A stretch of DNA of 64,000 nt from CAVWTN01 sp963757945 (GTDB taxonomy: Bacteria > Vulcanimicrobiota > Vulcanimicrobiia > Vulcanimicrobiales > Vulcanimicrobiaceae): NCBI GenBank assembly GCA_963757945.1, contig CAVWTN010000002.1:868001-932000 (forward strand). The letters are read 5' to 3'. The position numbers and the translations under genes are program-made. This document shows positions 8,560-17,163 of the stretch, piece by piece. Below the pieces are notes generated by a model that did no database searches, was not told the origin of the DNA, and saw nothing but the letters and a program-made list of their open reading frames with translations. Positions within the stretch are counted from its first letter, which is position 1; every line of letters begins with the position of its first letter.

Positions 8560-9542
8560 GCGGCTTCTCCGCTTCCTCCCGTCAGGATCGCGGCGTAACG
8601 CACCGGATCCACGTTCCCTCCGCTCAGAACGACCCCGACCCGCTTCCCGTTCAGATCCAGCTTGCCCACGAGCAAGGCCGCGAGCGCAGCCGCCCCGCTC
8701 GGTTCGAGGACGAGCTTGAGGCGCTCGAATGCGAAGCGCATCGCGGCCCGCAGATCGTCGTCGGAGACGGTGAGGATCCCCGCGCACAGGCTGCGCACGA
8801 TCGGAAACGTCAGCTCACCGGGCGAGGTCGTCTGCTGGCCGTCCGCAATCGTGCGTGGGACTGGGATCGTCACGCGCTCCCCCCGTGTGAAGGATTGCGC
8901 GAAATCGTCGCCCGCCTCCGGCTCGACGCCGTAGATCGCGATGCCGGCGCGCAGTTCCGCGGCCGCCGTCGCGCAGCCCGCGAGCAATCCGCCGCCGCCC
9001 GTACAGACGAGCAAGACGTCGATGTCGGGCGCTTCCTGCAAAAGCTCGAGCGCGACCGTGCCTTGGCCCGCGATGATCGCCGGATCGTCGTACGGCGGCA
9101 CGAGCGTCGCCCCGCGCTCGCGCGCGATCTCCGCCGCCAGCTCCGCGCGGTGCGAGCGCTCGCGATCGAAGAAGACGATCTCGGCCCCATACTCGCGCGT
9201 CGCCGCAACCTTCGCGGCGGGCGCGTCTTCGGGCATCAAGATGACGGCCGGGATCCCGAGCAACTGCGCGGCGAGCGCGACGCCCTGCGCATGATTGCCG
9301 CTGGAATAGGCGACGACGCCGCGCTCGCGTTCCTCGGGCGAGAGCTGCGCGAGCCGGTTGTAGGCACCGCGGAACTTGAAGGCGCCCATCCGTTGCAGGT
9401 TCTCGCATTTCAAGTACGCCTCGGCGCCGGTCAGGCGGTCGAGCGTACGCGAGGTCAGGACCGGCGTGCGGTGCGCGACGCCGCGCAATCGCGCGGCGGC
9501 CGCTATGACGTCGTCGAACCCGATCGCTAGCCCTTCGGTCAT
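8556..9542 (-). CDS. Threonine/serine dehydratase-like PLP enzyme
   Basis: The 328-residue protein is a fold-type II PLP enzyme. It has the Schiff-base lysine motif MGAFKFRGA, YSSGNHAQG for substrate binding and the phosphate-binding glycine loop VCTGGGGLLAG. The C-terminal cofactor serine region is VVLSGGNVD. It lacks the regulatory ACT domain of biosynthetic IlvA, so catabolic threonine deaminase or serine racemase/dehydratase are the best choices. The start ATG shares one base with the TGA of the upstream lipoprotein gene. Sitting next to alanine racemase in one operon suggests amino-acid and cell-wall metabolism. Confidence 0.87.
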   Translation of the reverse strand: MTEGLAIGFDDVIAAAARLRGVAHRTPVLTSRTLDRLTGAEAYLKCENLQRMGAFKFRGAYNRLAQLSPEERERGVVAYSSGNHAQGVALAAQLLGIPAVILMPEDAPAAKVAATREYGAEIVFFDRERSHRAELAAEIARERGATLVPPYDDPAIIAGQGTVALELLQEAPDIDVLLVCTGGGGLLAGCATAAAELRAGIAIYGVEPEAGDDFAQSFTRGERVTIPVPRTIADGQQTTSPGELTFPIVRSLCAGILTVSDDDLRAAMRFAFERLKLVLEPSGAAALAALLVGKLDLNGKRVGVVLSGGNVDPVRYAAILTGGSGEAA

Positions 9543-9928
9543 CAACGCGCGGCGCTCTCGCCCGCCGGGTGGATGTGGAACGCCGCGATCTTGCCGTCCG
9601 AATCCAGCGTCATGTCCTCGATGCGCGTGCCCCGCTCGAACTCCGCGACGAACTGATGCGTGCCGGCGGCCGCGCCGGCCGGCGTGTTCTCTTTGGTGCG
9701 CTTGAAGCTCCCGAGCGGCGCCAGCTCGTCGGAGAGGCGCCCGACCCGCTCGCGCTCCATCAGCTTGGGCCGCACGATCGCGTTGAACTCCGGCGCGACG
9801 GGCCGCATGTCGTTCGCGACGATCGCCCGGGTCACTTGATCGGCAAGCTTCTCGGCATGATTCTCGCCCGCGCAACCGGCCAGCGCGAGCACCGCGGCTG
9901 CAACCGCGATCGAGCACAGACGTCTCAC
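9542..9928 (-). CDS. Small lipoprotein of unknown function
   Basis: The 128-residue protein has a bacterial lipoprotein signal: RRLC, a hydrophobic core, then the lipobox LAGC around residue 18-21. It should be exported and lipid-anchored. The mature part is a small alpha-beta domain (AEKLADQVTRAIVANDM ... VAEFERGTRIEDM ... KIAAFHIHP) resembling the DUF3887-type folds found in many lipoproteins; that resemblance is tentative. The start is GTG at 9928, preceded by GGAGG about 8 bases upstream, and overlaps the RF3 stop (GTGA). Confidence 0.72.
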   Translation of the reverse strand: MRRLCSIAVAAAVLALAGCAGENHAEKLADQVTRAIVANDMRPVAPEFNAIVRPKLMERERVGRLSDELAPLGSFKRTKENTPAGAAAGTHQFVAEFERGTRIEDMTLDSDGKIAAFHIHPAGESAAR

Positions 9929-11559
9929 GAAACAACCTCCAGCGACGGATCCGCGTCCTCTTGCGCTTCGAAATCCGCGAACCCCAGCGCGGGATTCCAT
10001 TCCCGAGCGAGCCCCACGCTCCATTCGCTCTCGAAGAGCACGACCGGTCTACCCGCCCAATCCTCGACGAGTTTCGCGTTGGAGGGCCAACTCGCCGCGG
10101 CGATCGCGCCGGACTCGCCGCGCACCCGGCGAGCGATGCGAAACGGCAGCAGCATGAACGCCGTCTTCACGCCGTACTCGGATTCGATGCGGTACTTCGC
10201 GACCTCGAACTGCAGTTCGCCGACCGCGCCGAAGATCGGCTCGCTGTGCACCTGTCCGGCCGGGAAGAACACTTGGATCGCGCCCTCTTCGCGCAACTGC
10301 GCGAGCGCCTTCTGGAACGACTTGTAGGTGGCCGTATCGATGCTGCGGACCGAGGCGAAGAATTCCGGCGCAAACGACGGGATCGGATCGAACCGCAGCG
10401 GCGGACCGCTGCAGAGCGTATCGCCGATCGCGAAACTGCCGGGATTCGCCAGGCCAACGACGTCGCCGGCGAACGCCTCTTCGACGACTTCGCGCTCGCT
10501 CGCGAACAGCTTCATCGCGCGCGTCAGCCGCACGTCCTTGCTCGTGCGCACGTTGCGCACCGTCATGTCGCGCTCGAACCGGCCGCTGCAGACGCGTACG
10601 AACGCGACGCGATCGCGGTGCCGCGGATCCATGTTCGCTTGGATCTTGAAAACGAATCCGGAGAAGTTCTCGGACGCCGGTTCAACCGGCACGCGCTCGG
10701 TCCCGCCGGCGAACGTCGCCATTCGCGGCGTCGGAGCGGGGGCCGTCGCGATGAAACCGTCCAGAAAGAGCTCGACGCCGAAGTTCGTCACGGCGCTGCC
10801 GAAATAGACGGGCGTCGCCTCGCCGGCGATGAAGGCATCGCGATTGAAACGTTCACCCGCCCCGTCGAGAAGCTCGAGCGCATCTCGAAACTCGGTGTAG
10901 GTCGTCTGATCGGTCATGGCCGCGATCTGCGGATCGAGTTCGCCGGTCACGCGGACGGGCGCGCGCTTCGCGCCGTGCGTCGTGCGCTCGAAGAGATGGA
11001 CTTCACGCGTGGTGCGGTCGAACACGCCGCGGAACGACGGCCCGTTGCCGATCGGCCAATTGACGGGGAACGCGCCGATCCCCAACACTTTCTCGAGTTC
11101 GTCGAGGAGTTCGAGCGGGTCGCGGCTGGGGCGGTCCATCTTGTTGATGAACGTGAACAGCGGAATCTTGCGCGCGCGGCAGATCGCGAACAGCTTTTTC
11201 GTCTGCGGCTCGACGCCCTTGGCCGCGTCGATCAGCATCACCGCGCTGTCGGCCGCAAGCAACGTCCGGTACGTATCCTCGCCGAAATCTTGGTGCCCGG
11301 GCGTATCGAGCAGATTGAGCGTGAAGCCCTTATACGGGAACTGCAAGACGGTCGAGGTGATCGAGATCCCGCGTTCCTTCTCGAGTTCCATCCAGTCCGA
11401 GGTCGCGGAGCGCGCCTTGCGTCGTGCAGCGACTTGACCGGCTGTAGCGATCGCACCGCCGTAGAGCAGCAGCTTCTCGGTGAGCGTCGTCTTGCCGGCG
11501 TCCGGATGCGAGATGATCGCGAACGTGCGTCGCCGCGAGACTTCCTCGGTGATGTCCAT
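9925..11559 (-). CDS. prfC: Peptide chain release factor 3 (RF3 GTPase)
   Basis: The 544-residue translational GTPase has G1 HPDAGKTTLTEK, the RF3-specific ARRKARSATSDWMELEKE (switch I), G3 DTPGHQDF and G4 INKMDRP. The C-terminal domains typical of RF3 follow (GELQFEVAKYRIESEYG). RF3 recycles RF1 and RF2 from the ribosome after peptide release, in the cytoplasm. The start at ATG 11559 leaves only eight residues before G1; longer readings run through the unrelated neighbour. It is embedded in an operon with alanine racemase and lipoproteins, an unusual neighbourhood for prfC. Confidence 0.93.
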   Translation of the reverse strand: MDITEEVSRRRTFAIISHPDAGKTTLTEKLLLYGGAIATAGQVAARRKARSATSDWMELEKERGISITSTVLQFPYKGFTLNLLDTPGHQDFGEDTYRTLLAADSAVMLIDAAKGVEPQTKKLFAICRARKIPLFTFINKMDRPSRDPLELLDELEKVLGIGAFPVNWPIGNGPSFRGVFDRTTREVHLFERTTHGAKRAPVRVTGELDPQIAAMTDQTTYTEFRDALELLDGAGERFNRDAFIAGEATPVYFGSAVTNFGVELFLDGFIATAPAPTPRMATFAGGTERVPVEPASENFSGFVFKIQANMDPRHRDRVAFVRVCSGRFERDMTVRNVRTSKDVRLTRAMKLFASEREVVEEAFAGDVVGLANPGSFAIGDTLCSGPPLRFDPIPSFAPEFFASVRSIDTATYKSFQKALAQLREEGAIQVFFPAGQVHSEPIFGAVGELQFEVAKYRIESEYGVKTAFMLLPFRIARRVRGESGAIAAASWPSNAKLVEDWAGRPVVLFESEWSVGLAREWNPALGFADFEAQEDADPSLEVVS

Positions 11560-11594
11560 CGCCCTCACGTTTCGCCGGGCCGGCCAGGAAAGCC

Positions 11595-12101
11595 TCAGCG
11601 CAGCGCGGGGCAGGCCCCCCAGCCGGCGCCGCGCCGCGTGCCGTACGTGCGCAGCGTCGTCACGTTCCGGCGCCGCTCGACGAGCGCAAGGCCTTCTCCG
11701 CTCGCGTAGAGCTCGGAGGGCGGCGGCACGCGCAAGCGATCTCCGGAGCGCTCCACGCGTACGTCGAGTGCGCCCGCGATCACGCGGCACGCGCCGCTCG
11801 TCACGACCGTACCGGCCGCGAGCCGCTCGCTGCGCGCAGGCAAGCGCGCGCGAATCTCGGCTTCGCCGCCACGTCGCACCGCGCACTCCCGCAGGCATTC
11901 CGGCAACGCCGAGAGCGCCCACGCCGCTTCGAGGTTGAGTGCGCCGTGCGGGCGCTCGTCAGGCGCGTTCGTGGCGCCCGCGGCGCCGCCGGGCGAGGCG
12001 CGCACCGAAGCGATCTCGAGCGGCGCGTGCGCCCAGCGCGGCGCGAAGAGCGCGATCCCGCCCAACACGATCGCGCTCGCAAGCAGCAGATATCGCCACA
12101 T
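11595..12101 (-). CDS. Hypothetical membrane-anchored protein
   Basis: A 168-residue protein not recognised by family. It has one N-terminal hydrophobic segment (YLLLASAIVLGGIALF), either an uncleaved anchor or a signal peptide. About 145 extracytoplasmic residues follow, including four cysteines (CLREC, GACRV, GACPAL). It begins 3 bases after the alanine racemase stop and ends 35 bases before RF3. Its place in the operon supports it as a real gene; the sequence gives no function. Confidence 0.6.
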   Translation of the reverse strand: MWRYLLLASAIVLGGIALFAPRWAHAPLEIASVRASPGGAAGATNAPDERPHGALNLEAAWALSALPECLRECAVRRGGEAEIRARLPARSERLAAGTVVTSGACRVIAGALDVRVERSGDRLRVPPPSELYASGEGLALVERRRNVTTLRTYGTRRGAGWGACPALR

Positions 12102-12104
12102 GCG

Positions 12105-13103
12105 CTAGCGCGCGCGCGCCGCGTGACCCAGCCGAACCACGATCTCGTGCGGAGCGCAACGCGCAGCGCGCGCGAGCGCATCGAGATCGGTCTCGGCGTG
12201 GATCAGCGCGATCGAATCGTCGGCGAAACCCTCCGGGCGCACCAGCGTCGAATACTGCATCCCCACGAACAGGATCGCATCGTCGGTCCCGGCGGCGCGC
12301 GGAAAGCCGTCGCCGTAGCCGCAACGCACGACGGCGAGGGTCCCTTCGCCGGGCGCGAACGTCGGGCCGTACCCGACGCGCTGGCCTCGCGCGGAGATGC
12401 GATCGACGACGGGCGCCTGCACGCGAAACGCGGCCTTCACCGACGCCGGGCCGAGGGCGAACCGGAAACCGAACAGCGCCGCTCCGAGCCGCACGCTGCT
12501 GCAACCGCTTGCGCCGCCGGCCGCGAGCGCCGAGCTTTCGATGTCGTGGCCGACGACGTTCGCGCCCGCTTCGCGCAACAGCGCGAGGCTCCGTTCGAAC
12601 ACGGCGCGCTGCTCTCCCTCGGCCGCCGGATCGCTCACGTGCGACCACACTTCGACCTCGCAGCCCGTCGCGGCAAGCGCAGCACCGAAGGCGGCCGTCT
12701 CCTCCGTATCGATCCCGCACCAGCCGATCGAAGGCCGGATGCCGACGCGAATGCGCGCCGTGCGGCCGCGAGCGCGCGACCACGCCTGCACCGCGGAGAG
12801 GCCTTCTTGCGTCGACACGTTGGGCACGCCGCCCGCATCCAGCATGCGGCCCAGCTCGCGCGCGGGAACGTCCGTCAGCGTGAGCACGCTGCGCGACGTG
12901 AGCGCGCGTACGGCGAAGAACTCGTCGGCGTCACCCACGATGAACGCATCGACGACGTTTTCGAGCACGTTGACGATGGTCCGAAAACCCCAACCGTAGC
13001 CGTCGCTCTTCACGACCGCTCGCACGGGCACGCCGCAATGCTCGCGCCACTCGCGCGCGTTCGCGCGGAGCGTGGGCGCATCGAGCGCGATCTGTGGTTT
13101 CAT
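12105..13103 (-). CDS. alr: Alanine racemase
   Basis: The 332-residue protein has the fold-type III PLP motif AVVKSDGYGWG with the cofactor lysine near residue 32. It also has the C-terminal racemase domain with VGYGPTF and the catalytic-tyrosine segment CGYGDGFPRA. Alanine racemase supplies D-alanine for peptidoglycan. It is slightly shorter than the usual 360-380 residues, and the typical MD(Q/M) segment reads VGMQYST. A racemase of related specificity (for example serine) is therefore possible. It starts 1 base after the PrcB-like lipoprotein stop. Confidence 0.85.
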   Translation of the reverse strand: MKPQIALDAPTLRANAREWREHCGVPVRAVVKSDGYGWGFRTIVNVLENVVDAFIVGDADEFFAVRALTSRSVLTLTDVPARELGRMLDAGGVPNVSTQEGLSAVQAWSRARGRTARIRVGIRPSIGWCGIDTEETAAFGAALAATGCEVEVWSHVSDPAAEGEQRAVFERSLALLREAGANVVGHDIESSALAAGGASGCSSVRLGAALFGFRFALGPASVKAAFRVQAPVVDRISARGQRVGYGPTFAPGEGTLAVVRCGYGDGFPRAAGTDDAILFVGMQYSTLVRPEGFADDSIALIHAETDLDALARAARCAPHEIVVRLGHAARAR

Positions 13104-13104
13104 G

Positions 13105-13545
13105 TTATCGCAACGTCATCGAGGCGATCGTATCGCCCGAAGGCGTGACGACGTCCACGATCGAGCCGGATTGATAGATGGCGTTCGTGATGATCCACAG
13201 CGTGTAGGTGTGGTACTCGCTCGTCGGAGCGCCGCCGCCCGAGGGCGGCCGTTCGAAGGCGACGATGCGGACGCGATTCGCGTTGGCTCGAATCGATTCG
13301 ATCACTTGATGGTATCCCGTTTCCCGATGCGGCCCCATGACGAGTACGACGCCGAATTCGTGCAAGAAGTTGATCGGCGCGCGAATACCGAGTTCTTCGA
13401 GGGCGCGTTCAGAGCGGACGATGACGATTTCACTCGTCCTGGCGGCGGTCGTCGTCCCTTGAGCGAACTCCTTTACGCGCACTTCGCGGCAGCCTGCAAG
13501 CAAAATCGTGAACGCGGCTAGCGCGATGATTCCCAGCTTACGCAT
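13105..13545 (-). CDS. Lipoprotein with PrcB-like C-terminal domain
   Basis: The 146-residue protein begins MRKLGIIALAAFTILLAGC, a classical lipoprotein signal with the lipid-modified Cys at residue 19. The second half (FLHEFGVVLVMGPHRETGYH, then ANRVRIVAFERPPSG) resembles the protease-complex PrcB C-terminal domain, a small beta fold with a G-x-G-Y turn. It is likely anchored in the envelope. It is the first gene of the seven-gene minus-strand operon and is divergent from the riboswitch and ctaA. Function is unassigned. Confidence 0.65.
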   Translation of the reverse strand: MRKLGIIALAAFTILLAGCREVRVKEFAQGTTTAARTSEIVIVRSERALEELGIRAPINFLHEFGVVLVMGPHRETGYHQVIESIRANANRVRIVAFERPPSGGGAPTSEYHTYTLWIITNAIYQSGSIVDVVTPSGDTIASMTLR

Positions 13546-13618
13546 CGCGAGCGCAGTTCGCGCGAGGTCTGGGGCGGCCTCTTCCTGAGCGTTGTTGGGA
13601 CGTGCTTACTCGGGCTAA

Positions 13619-13719
13619 CGGAACGTCCGAGCAATGGCGGAAGAGCGCCCGAAGATTTCCGGTGCAAAGCCGCAGGCCCGATCCGTGCGTTACAGGAAGC
13701 CTACGAAACTCCATCGGAA
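13619..13719 (+). promoter_or_regulatory. Candidate cyclic di-GMP-I (GEMM) riboswitch
   Basis: In the ctaA leader the core GTGCAAAGCCGCAGGCCC (around 13662-13679) fits the GEMM pattern GCAAAGCC-nC-nGG-nC. Supporting pairings can be drawn. GGC at 13636-13638 pairs with GCC inside the core, GGAA with UUCC forms an inner stem, and CCGAU with AUCGG (ending about 13717) closes a 3' helix that contains AGGAAGCCU. Cobalamin riboswitches also contain GGTGCAAA, but the rest fits less well. A hairpin CCGAC-AAAA-GTCGG (13783-13796) directly before the GTG start could be the expression platform. The class call is inference. Confidence 0.5.
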
Positions 13720-13802
13720 CACCGAACGATCGTATTTTGCAGGCCATACACGACTTCGAGGCGCGCGGCGATGAAATCCGTTCCGACAAAAGTCGGCAGT
13801 TT

Positions 13803-14741
13803 GTGAGGTTGTTTCGAACGCTCGCCGCATCGGCCGTCGTGCTCGGCTTTGCGCTCGCGATTCTTGGGAGCTGGGTGCGCATCAACGGCGCGGGGATGAC
13901 CTGCCCCGATTGGCCGCTCTGTAACGGGAAGCTCGTGCCGTCGATGGAGGGCGGCGTGCTGCTCGAATGGTCCCACCGCCTCGTCGCCTTCGTCGAAGGC
14001 TTCGTCGTGCTGGGCCTCTTCGTCGCGGGCTGGAGCGTGCGCCGCCGCATCGCGGGCGTGACGCCGATGCTCGCGACGCTGGGCTGCGTCTTCCTGGTGC
14101 AGGTCGGCTTGGGCGGCGCGACCGTGCATCTCGCGAACAGTCCGCTCTCGGTGATGCTGCACTGGGCCACCGCGATGTTGCTGCTCGCGGTCCTCGCCGT
14201 GCTCGCGCAGCTCGCTTTTCTCGAGCCGCCCGCCGGCGCGCGCTTGCGGGCCGAGCCGCACGCCGTCGCGCTCGGCATCGCCGCGCTGCTCGGGTTCATC
14301 GCGATGTGCCTCGGATCGTACGTGAGCTCGAGCTTCGCCGGGCTCGCCTGCGCGACGTTCCCCGATTGCAATGGAACGGCGTTCGGCACGAATGGGGCGC
14401 AACTCGTGCAGATGCTGCACCGGCAAAGCGCCTGCGCCTTCGCCCTGGCCGCCCTCGCGGCCGGATGGCTCGCGTTCGCGCGCGGCTCCGGGCTCGTTCG
14501 CTTTTTCGCCGCGGCCGGAGGCGTGCTGACCGTGCTGCAGATCGCGCTCGGAGCTGCGAACGTCGTGTGGCTCCTGCCGACGGCGTTGCGCGAGGCGCAT
14601 GCTGCGAACGCCGTCGCGACGTTCGTCGCGTTCGCGCTCGCGGCCGCGGCCGCCGCCTGCGAGCCCGCGCGCGCCGGTTCGCGCAACGCAGCCGGCGCGG
14701 TTGACCGCACGCGTCCCCCGCGTCTGGTGCAAAACGCATGA
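13803..14741 (+). CDS. ctaA: Heme A synthase (CtaA/COX15)
   Basis: The 312-residue membrane protein has eight predicted helices and the CtaA/Cox15 hallmarks WVRINGAGMTCPDWPLCNG, EWSHR (heme ligand), VMLHWATA, CATFPDCNG and MLHRQSA. It oxidises the methyl group of heme O to make heme A for cytochrome oxidase. The start is placed at GTG 13803, just before the first helix; longer readings run into the structured leader RNA. The stop overlaps the ctaB start (ATGA). It probably supports the caa3 oxidase encoded at 27-31 kb. Confidence 0.9.
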   Translation: MRLFRTLAASAVVLGFALAILGSWVRINGAGMTCPDWPLCNGKLVPSMEGGVLLEWSHRLVAFVEGFVVLGLFVAGWSVRRRIAGVTPMLATLGCVFLVQVGLGGATVHLANSPLSVMLHWATAMLLLAVLAVLAQLAFLEPPAGARLRAEPHAVALGIAALLGFIAMCLGSYVSSSFAGLACATFPDCNGTAFGTNGAQLVQMLHRQSACAFALAALAAGWLAFARGSGLVRFFAAAGGVLTVLQIALGAANVVWLLPTALREAHAANAVATFVAFALAAAAAACEPARAGSRNAAGAVDRTRPPRLVQNA

Positions 14742-15667
14742 ATTCCACGATCGCGCGCATGGACGGCCTGATCCCCGTCCAGGTGACCGGCTGGCGCGGA
14801 ACGCTCGTCGACTATTTCGAGCTCACGAAACCCCGCATCATCCTGCTGTTGCTGATCACGACGGCGGCCTCGATGGTGATGGCAGCGCGCGGCTTTCCGC
14901 CGCTGGGCATCTTCGTCGCGACGCTCGCCGCCGGGGCGCTCGCGGCGGGTTCGTCCGGGGCGTTCAACTGCGTGATCGATCGCGACATCGATCCGCTGAT
15001 GCGGCGCACGATGCTGCGCCCCGTGCCGCTCGGCCGCATCTCGCCGCGGCAAGCGTTCGTCTTCGCCGCGATCACGGGGTCGATCTCGTTCGCCCTGTTC
15101 TACTTCTGCGTGAACCCGTTCGCGGCGTGGCTCTCGCTGGGCGGCGAGCTCTACTACGTCTTGGTCTACTCGCTCTGGCTCAAGCGCGTGACGACGGCCA
15201 ATATCGTCATCGGAGGGGCGGCCGGCGCGGTGCCCGCGCTCGTGGGCTGGGCCGCCGTCACGAACGGCCTGGGAGGGCCGGCGCTCGGCCTGTTCGCGCT
15301 GGTCTTCCTCTGGACGCCGCCCCATTTCTGGTCGCTGGCGCTGATGGCCGAGACCGATTATCACAAAGCGAACATCCCAATGCTGCCGAACGTCCACGGC
15401 GTCCGCCGGACCCAGATCGAGATCTTCGCCTATAGCGTCATCCTGGTCGTATCGTCGCTGTCGCTGACTTTTCTCGGGGTCATGGGGCTCCCGTATCTGC
15501 TGACGGCGGCCGTCCTGGGCGGGATTTTCCTGTACGACGCATATATGATCTCTGTCGGGCCGACCAAGCAGCGCGCCCGCAGCATGTTCCAGTACTCCCT
15601 GGTCTATCTGGCGCTGATGAGCGCCGTCATGGTGATCGACAGGCTCGTAGCCGTCATCCCGCGCTAA
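14738..15667 (+). CDS. ctaB: Protoheme IX farnesyltransferase (heme O synthase)
   Basis: The 309-residue polyprenyltransferase of the UbiA superfamily carries the CtaB/CyoE motifs FELTKPRI, NCVIDRDIDPLMRRT (the N-x3-D-x3-D prenyl-diphosphate site), YSLWLKR, WTPPHFWSLA and DYHKANIPMLP. It farnesylates heme B to heme O, the substrate of CtaA. About nine membrane helices are predicted. Translation is coupled to ctaA by an ATGA overlap, and the MFS gene begins at the next base after its stop. Confidence 0.94.
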   Translation: MNSTIARMDGLIPVQVTGWRGTLVDYFELTKPRIILLLLITTAASMVMAARGFPPLGIFVATLAAGALAAGSSGAFNCVIDRDIDPLMRRTMLRPVPLGRISPRQAFVFAAITGSISFALFYFCVNPFAAWLSLGGELYYVLVYSLWLKRVTTANIVIGGAAGAVPALVGWAAVTNGLGGPALGLFALVFLWTPPHFWSLALMAETDYHKANIPMLPNVHGVRRTQIEIFAYSVILVVSSLSLTFLGVMGLPYLLTAAVLGGIFLYDAYMISVGPTKQRARSMFQYSLVYLALMSAVMVIDRLVAVIPR

Positions 15668-17122
15668 ATGAAGTTAGAAACCGAACGTCCACCCGCCGCA
15701 CGCGCCGGGGCCGATGCGGCCGCGGCTGCGGCTGCTTCTCCCAAGAAGCTCGCGGGGCACACGTTCGACCGCGCGAACGTCCCGCTGCTCCTGACGCTCG
15801 GGCTCGGCGTTTTCGCGGGCGCCTTCGATTTGAGCGTGCTCGCGCCCGCGCTTCCGGCGCTCGCTCGCGATTTCTCCACCGCGCCGCGCGACATGGCGTG
15901 GGTCTTCACGCTCTACCTGCTCGCGAACATCGTCAGCATCCCGGTCATGACGAAGCTCTCGGACACCTACGGGCGGCGCTCGATCTATATCACCTGCGTC
16001 TCGATCTTCGCGGCCGGCAGCGTGCTCGCGATCCTCTCGCCCACGTTCGGTCTGTTCCTGACCGCGCGAGCGATTCAGGCGATCGGCGCGGGGGGCATCT
16101 TCCCGGTTGCGACGGCGGCGATCGCGGATCGCGTTCCGCTGGAGCGGCGGGGATCGGCGCTCGGCATTCTCGGTGCGATCTGGGGCGTGGCGGCGATCCT
16201 GGGGCCCGCGGCCGGCGGCGTGCTCACGCATTTCCTCTCGTGGCACTGGATCTTCGCCGCGAACGTCCCGCTTGCGATCGTCGTGATCGTCATGGCGCGC
16301 AAACACGTCCCGACGCTCGCCTCGCGCGTGCGCGGGCCGCTCGATGTCGCGGGCGTCGTCACGCTTGCGATCGGCCTGCTCGGCCTCATGATCGGTTTGA
16401 CCCGGCTCGACGCGCAAGCCGCGGTCCTCGCGAATTCCACCGTGTTCGCGGCGCTCGCCGTCTCAGCGGCGGCGTTCGTGCTGCTCGTTCCGATCGAGCG
16501 CCGCGCGGTCAACCCGATGATTTCGCCGGCCCTCTTCGCGACGCGGCAACTCGCCGTCACCTACGCGCTCGAAGTCGCGATCGGGCTGCTGGAAGGCGCG
16601 CTGTTCTTCGTACCGGCAGCGCTCGTCGCGGCGCAGCATCTCTCCTACGCGTTTGCCGGAGCGATCGCGGCGATCGGCGCCGTCGTGTTCGTCGCGGTGA
16701 TCCCGGGCGCGGGCCGCGCGCTCGATAAGTTCGGGAGCCGCGCCGTGTTGCTCGTGGGCGCCGTGCTGACCGCGATTGGCCTCGCCATCGTGGGCGTGGG
16801 TCTGACCTCGCTGCCGCTCGCGATCGCCGGCCTGACGGTGGCGGGGTTCGGGTTCGGCTCGCTGCTGGGCGCGCCGACGCGCTACATCATCACGAACGAA
16901 GTCCCCTCGACCGTGCGGGCTTCCGCCGTCGGCCTGTTGAGCATCTTCTTGATCGTCGGGCAGATCGTCGGAGGGTCGCTCGCGGGCGGCGTCGTCGGCT
17001 CGCATTTGGAAGATGCCGCCGGATACCAGCACGCGTATTACACGTTCGCGGCAATCGCAATCCTGACGGCGTTTGGAACGCTTGCGTTAAAGTCCCGCGA
17101 GAAGGAGCATCCGGGAAACTGA
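15668..17122 (+). CDS. MFS exporter, DHA2-like
   Basis: The 484-residue protein has a 38-residue Ala-rich cytoplasmic lead and then about 14 membrane helices. MFS motif A appears as MTKLSDTYGRRSIY and motif C-like GAIWGVAAILGPAAGG in helix 5, as in drug:proton antiporters of the DHA2 type. The substrate is unknown. It starts immediately after the ctaB stop and is probably co-transcribed with ctaA-ctaB, so it would fall under the same leader control. There is no obvious linkage of MFS export to heme A synthesis. Confidence 0.85.
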   Translation: MKLETERPPAARAGADAAAAAAASPKKLAGHTFDRANVPLLLTLGLGVFAGAFDLSVLAPALPALARDFSTAPRDMAWVFTLYLLANIVSIPVMTKLSDTYGRRSIYITCVSIFAAGSVLAILSPTFGLFLTARAIQAIGAGGIFPVATAAIADRVPLERRGSALGILGAIWGVAAILGPAAGGVLTHFLSWHWIFAANVPLAIVVIVMARKHVPTLASRVRGPLDVAGVVTLAIGLLGLMIGLTRLDAQAAVLANSTVFAALAVSAAAFVLLVPIERRAVNPMISPALFATRQLAVTYALEVAIGLLEGALFFVPAALVAAQHLSYAFAGAIAAIGAVVFVAVIPGAGRALDKFGSRAVLLVGAVLTAIGLAIVGVGLTSLPLAIAGLTVAGFGFGSLLGAPTRYIITNEVPSTVRASAVGLLSIFLIVGQIVGGSLAGGVVGSHLEDAAGYQHAYYTFAAIAILTAFGTLALKSREKEHPGN

Positions 17123-17163
17123 ACGCGAAAGAAGCCTCCGCGTAGCATCGCCGGGGGCATCCA

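Noticed and set aside
9548..10327. Plus-strand open frames over RF3, including one of 582 codons from 9961
   Set aside because: They are shadows of prfC with Arg/Glu-biased composition and no recognisable domain.
13538..15397. Long minus-strand open frame opposite ctaA/ctaB
   Set aside because: Low-complexity Arg/Ala shadow of the membrane-protein genes, as expected in high-G+C DNA.
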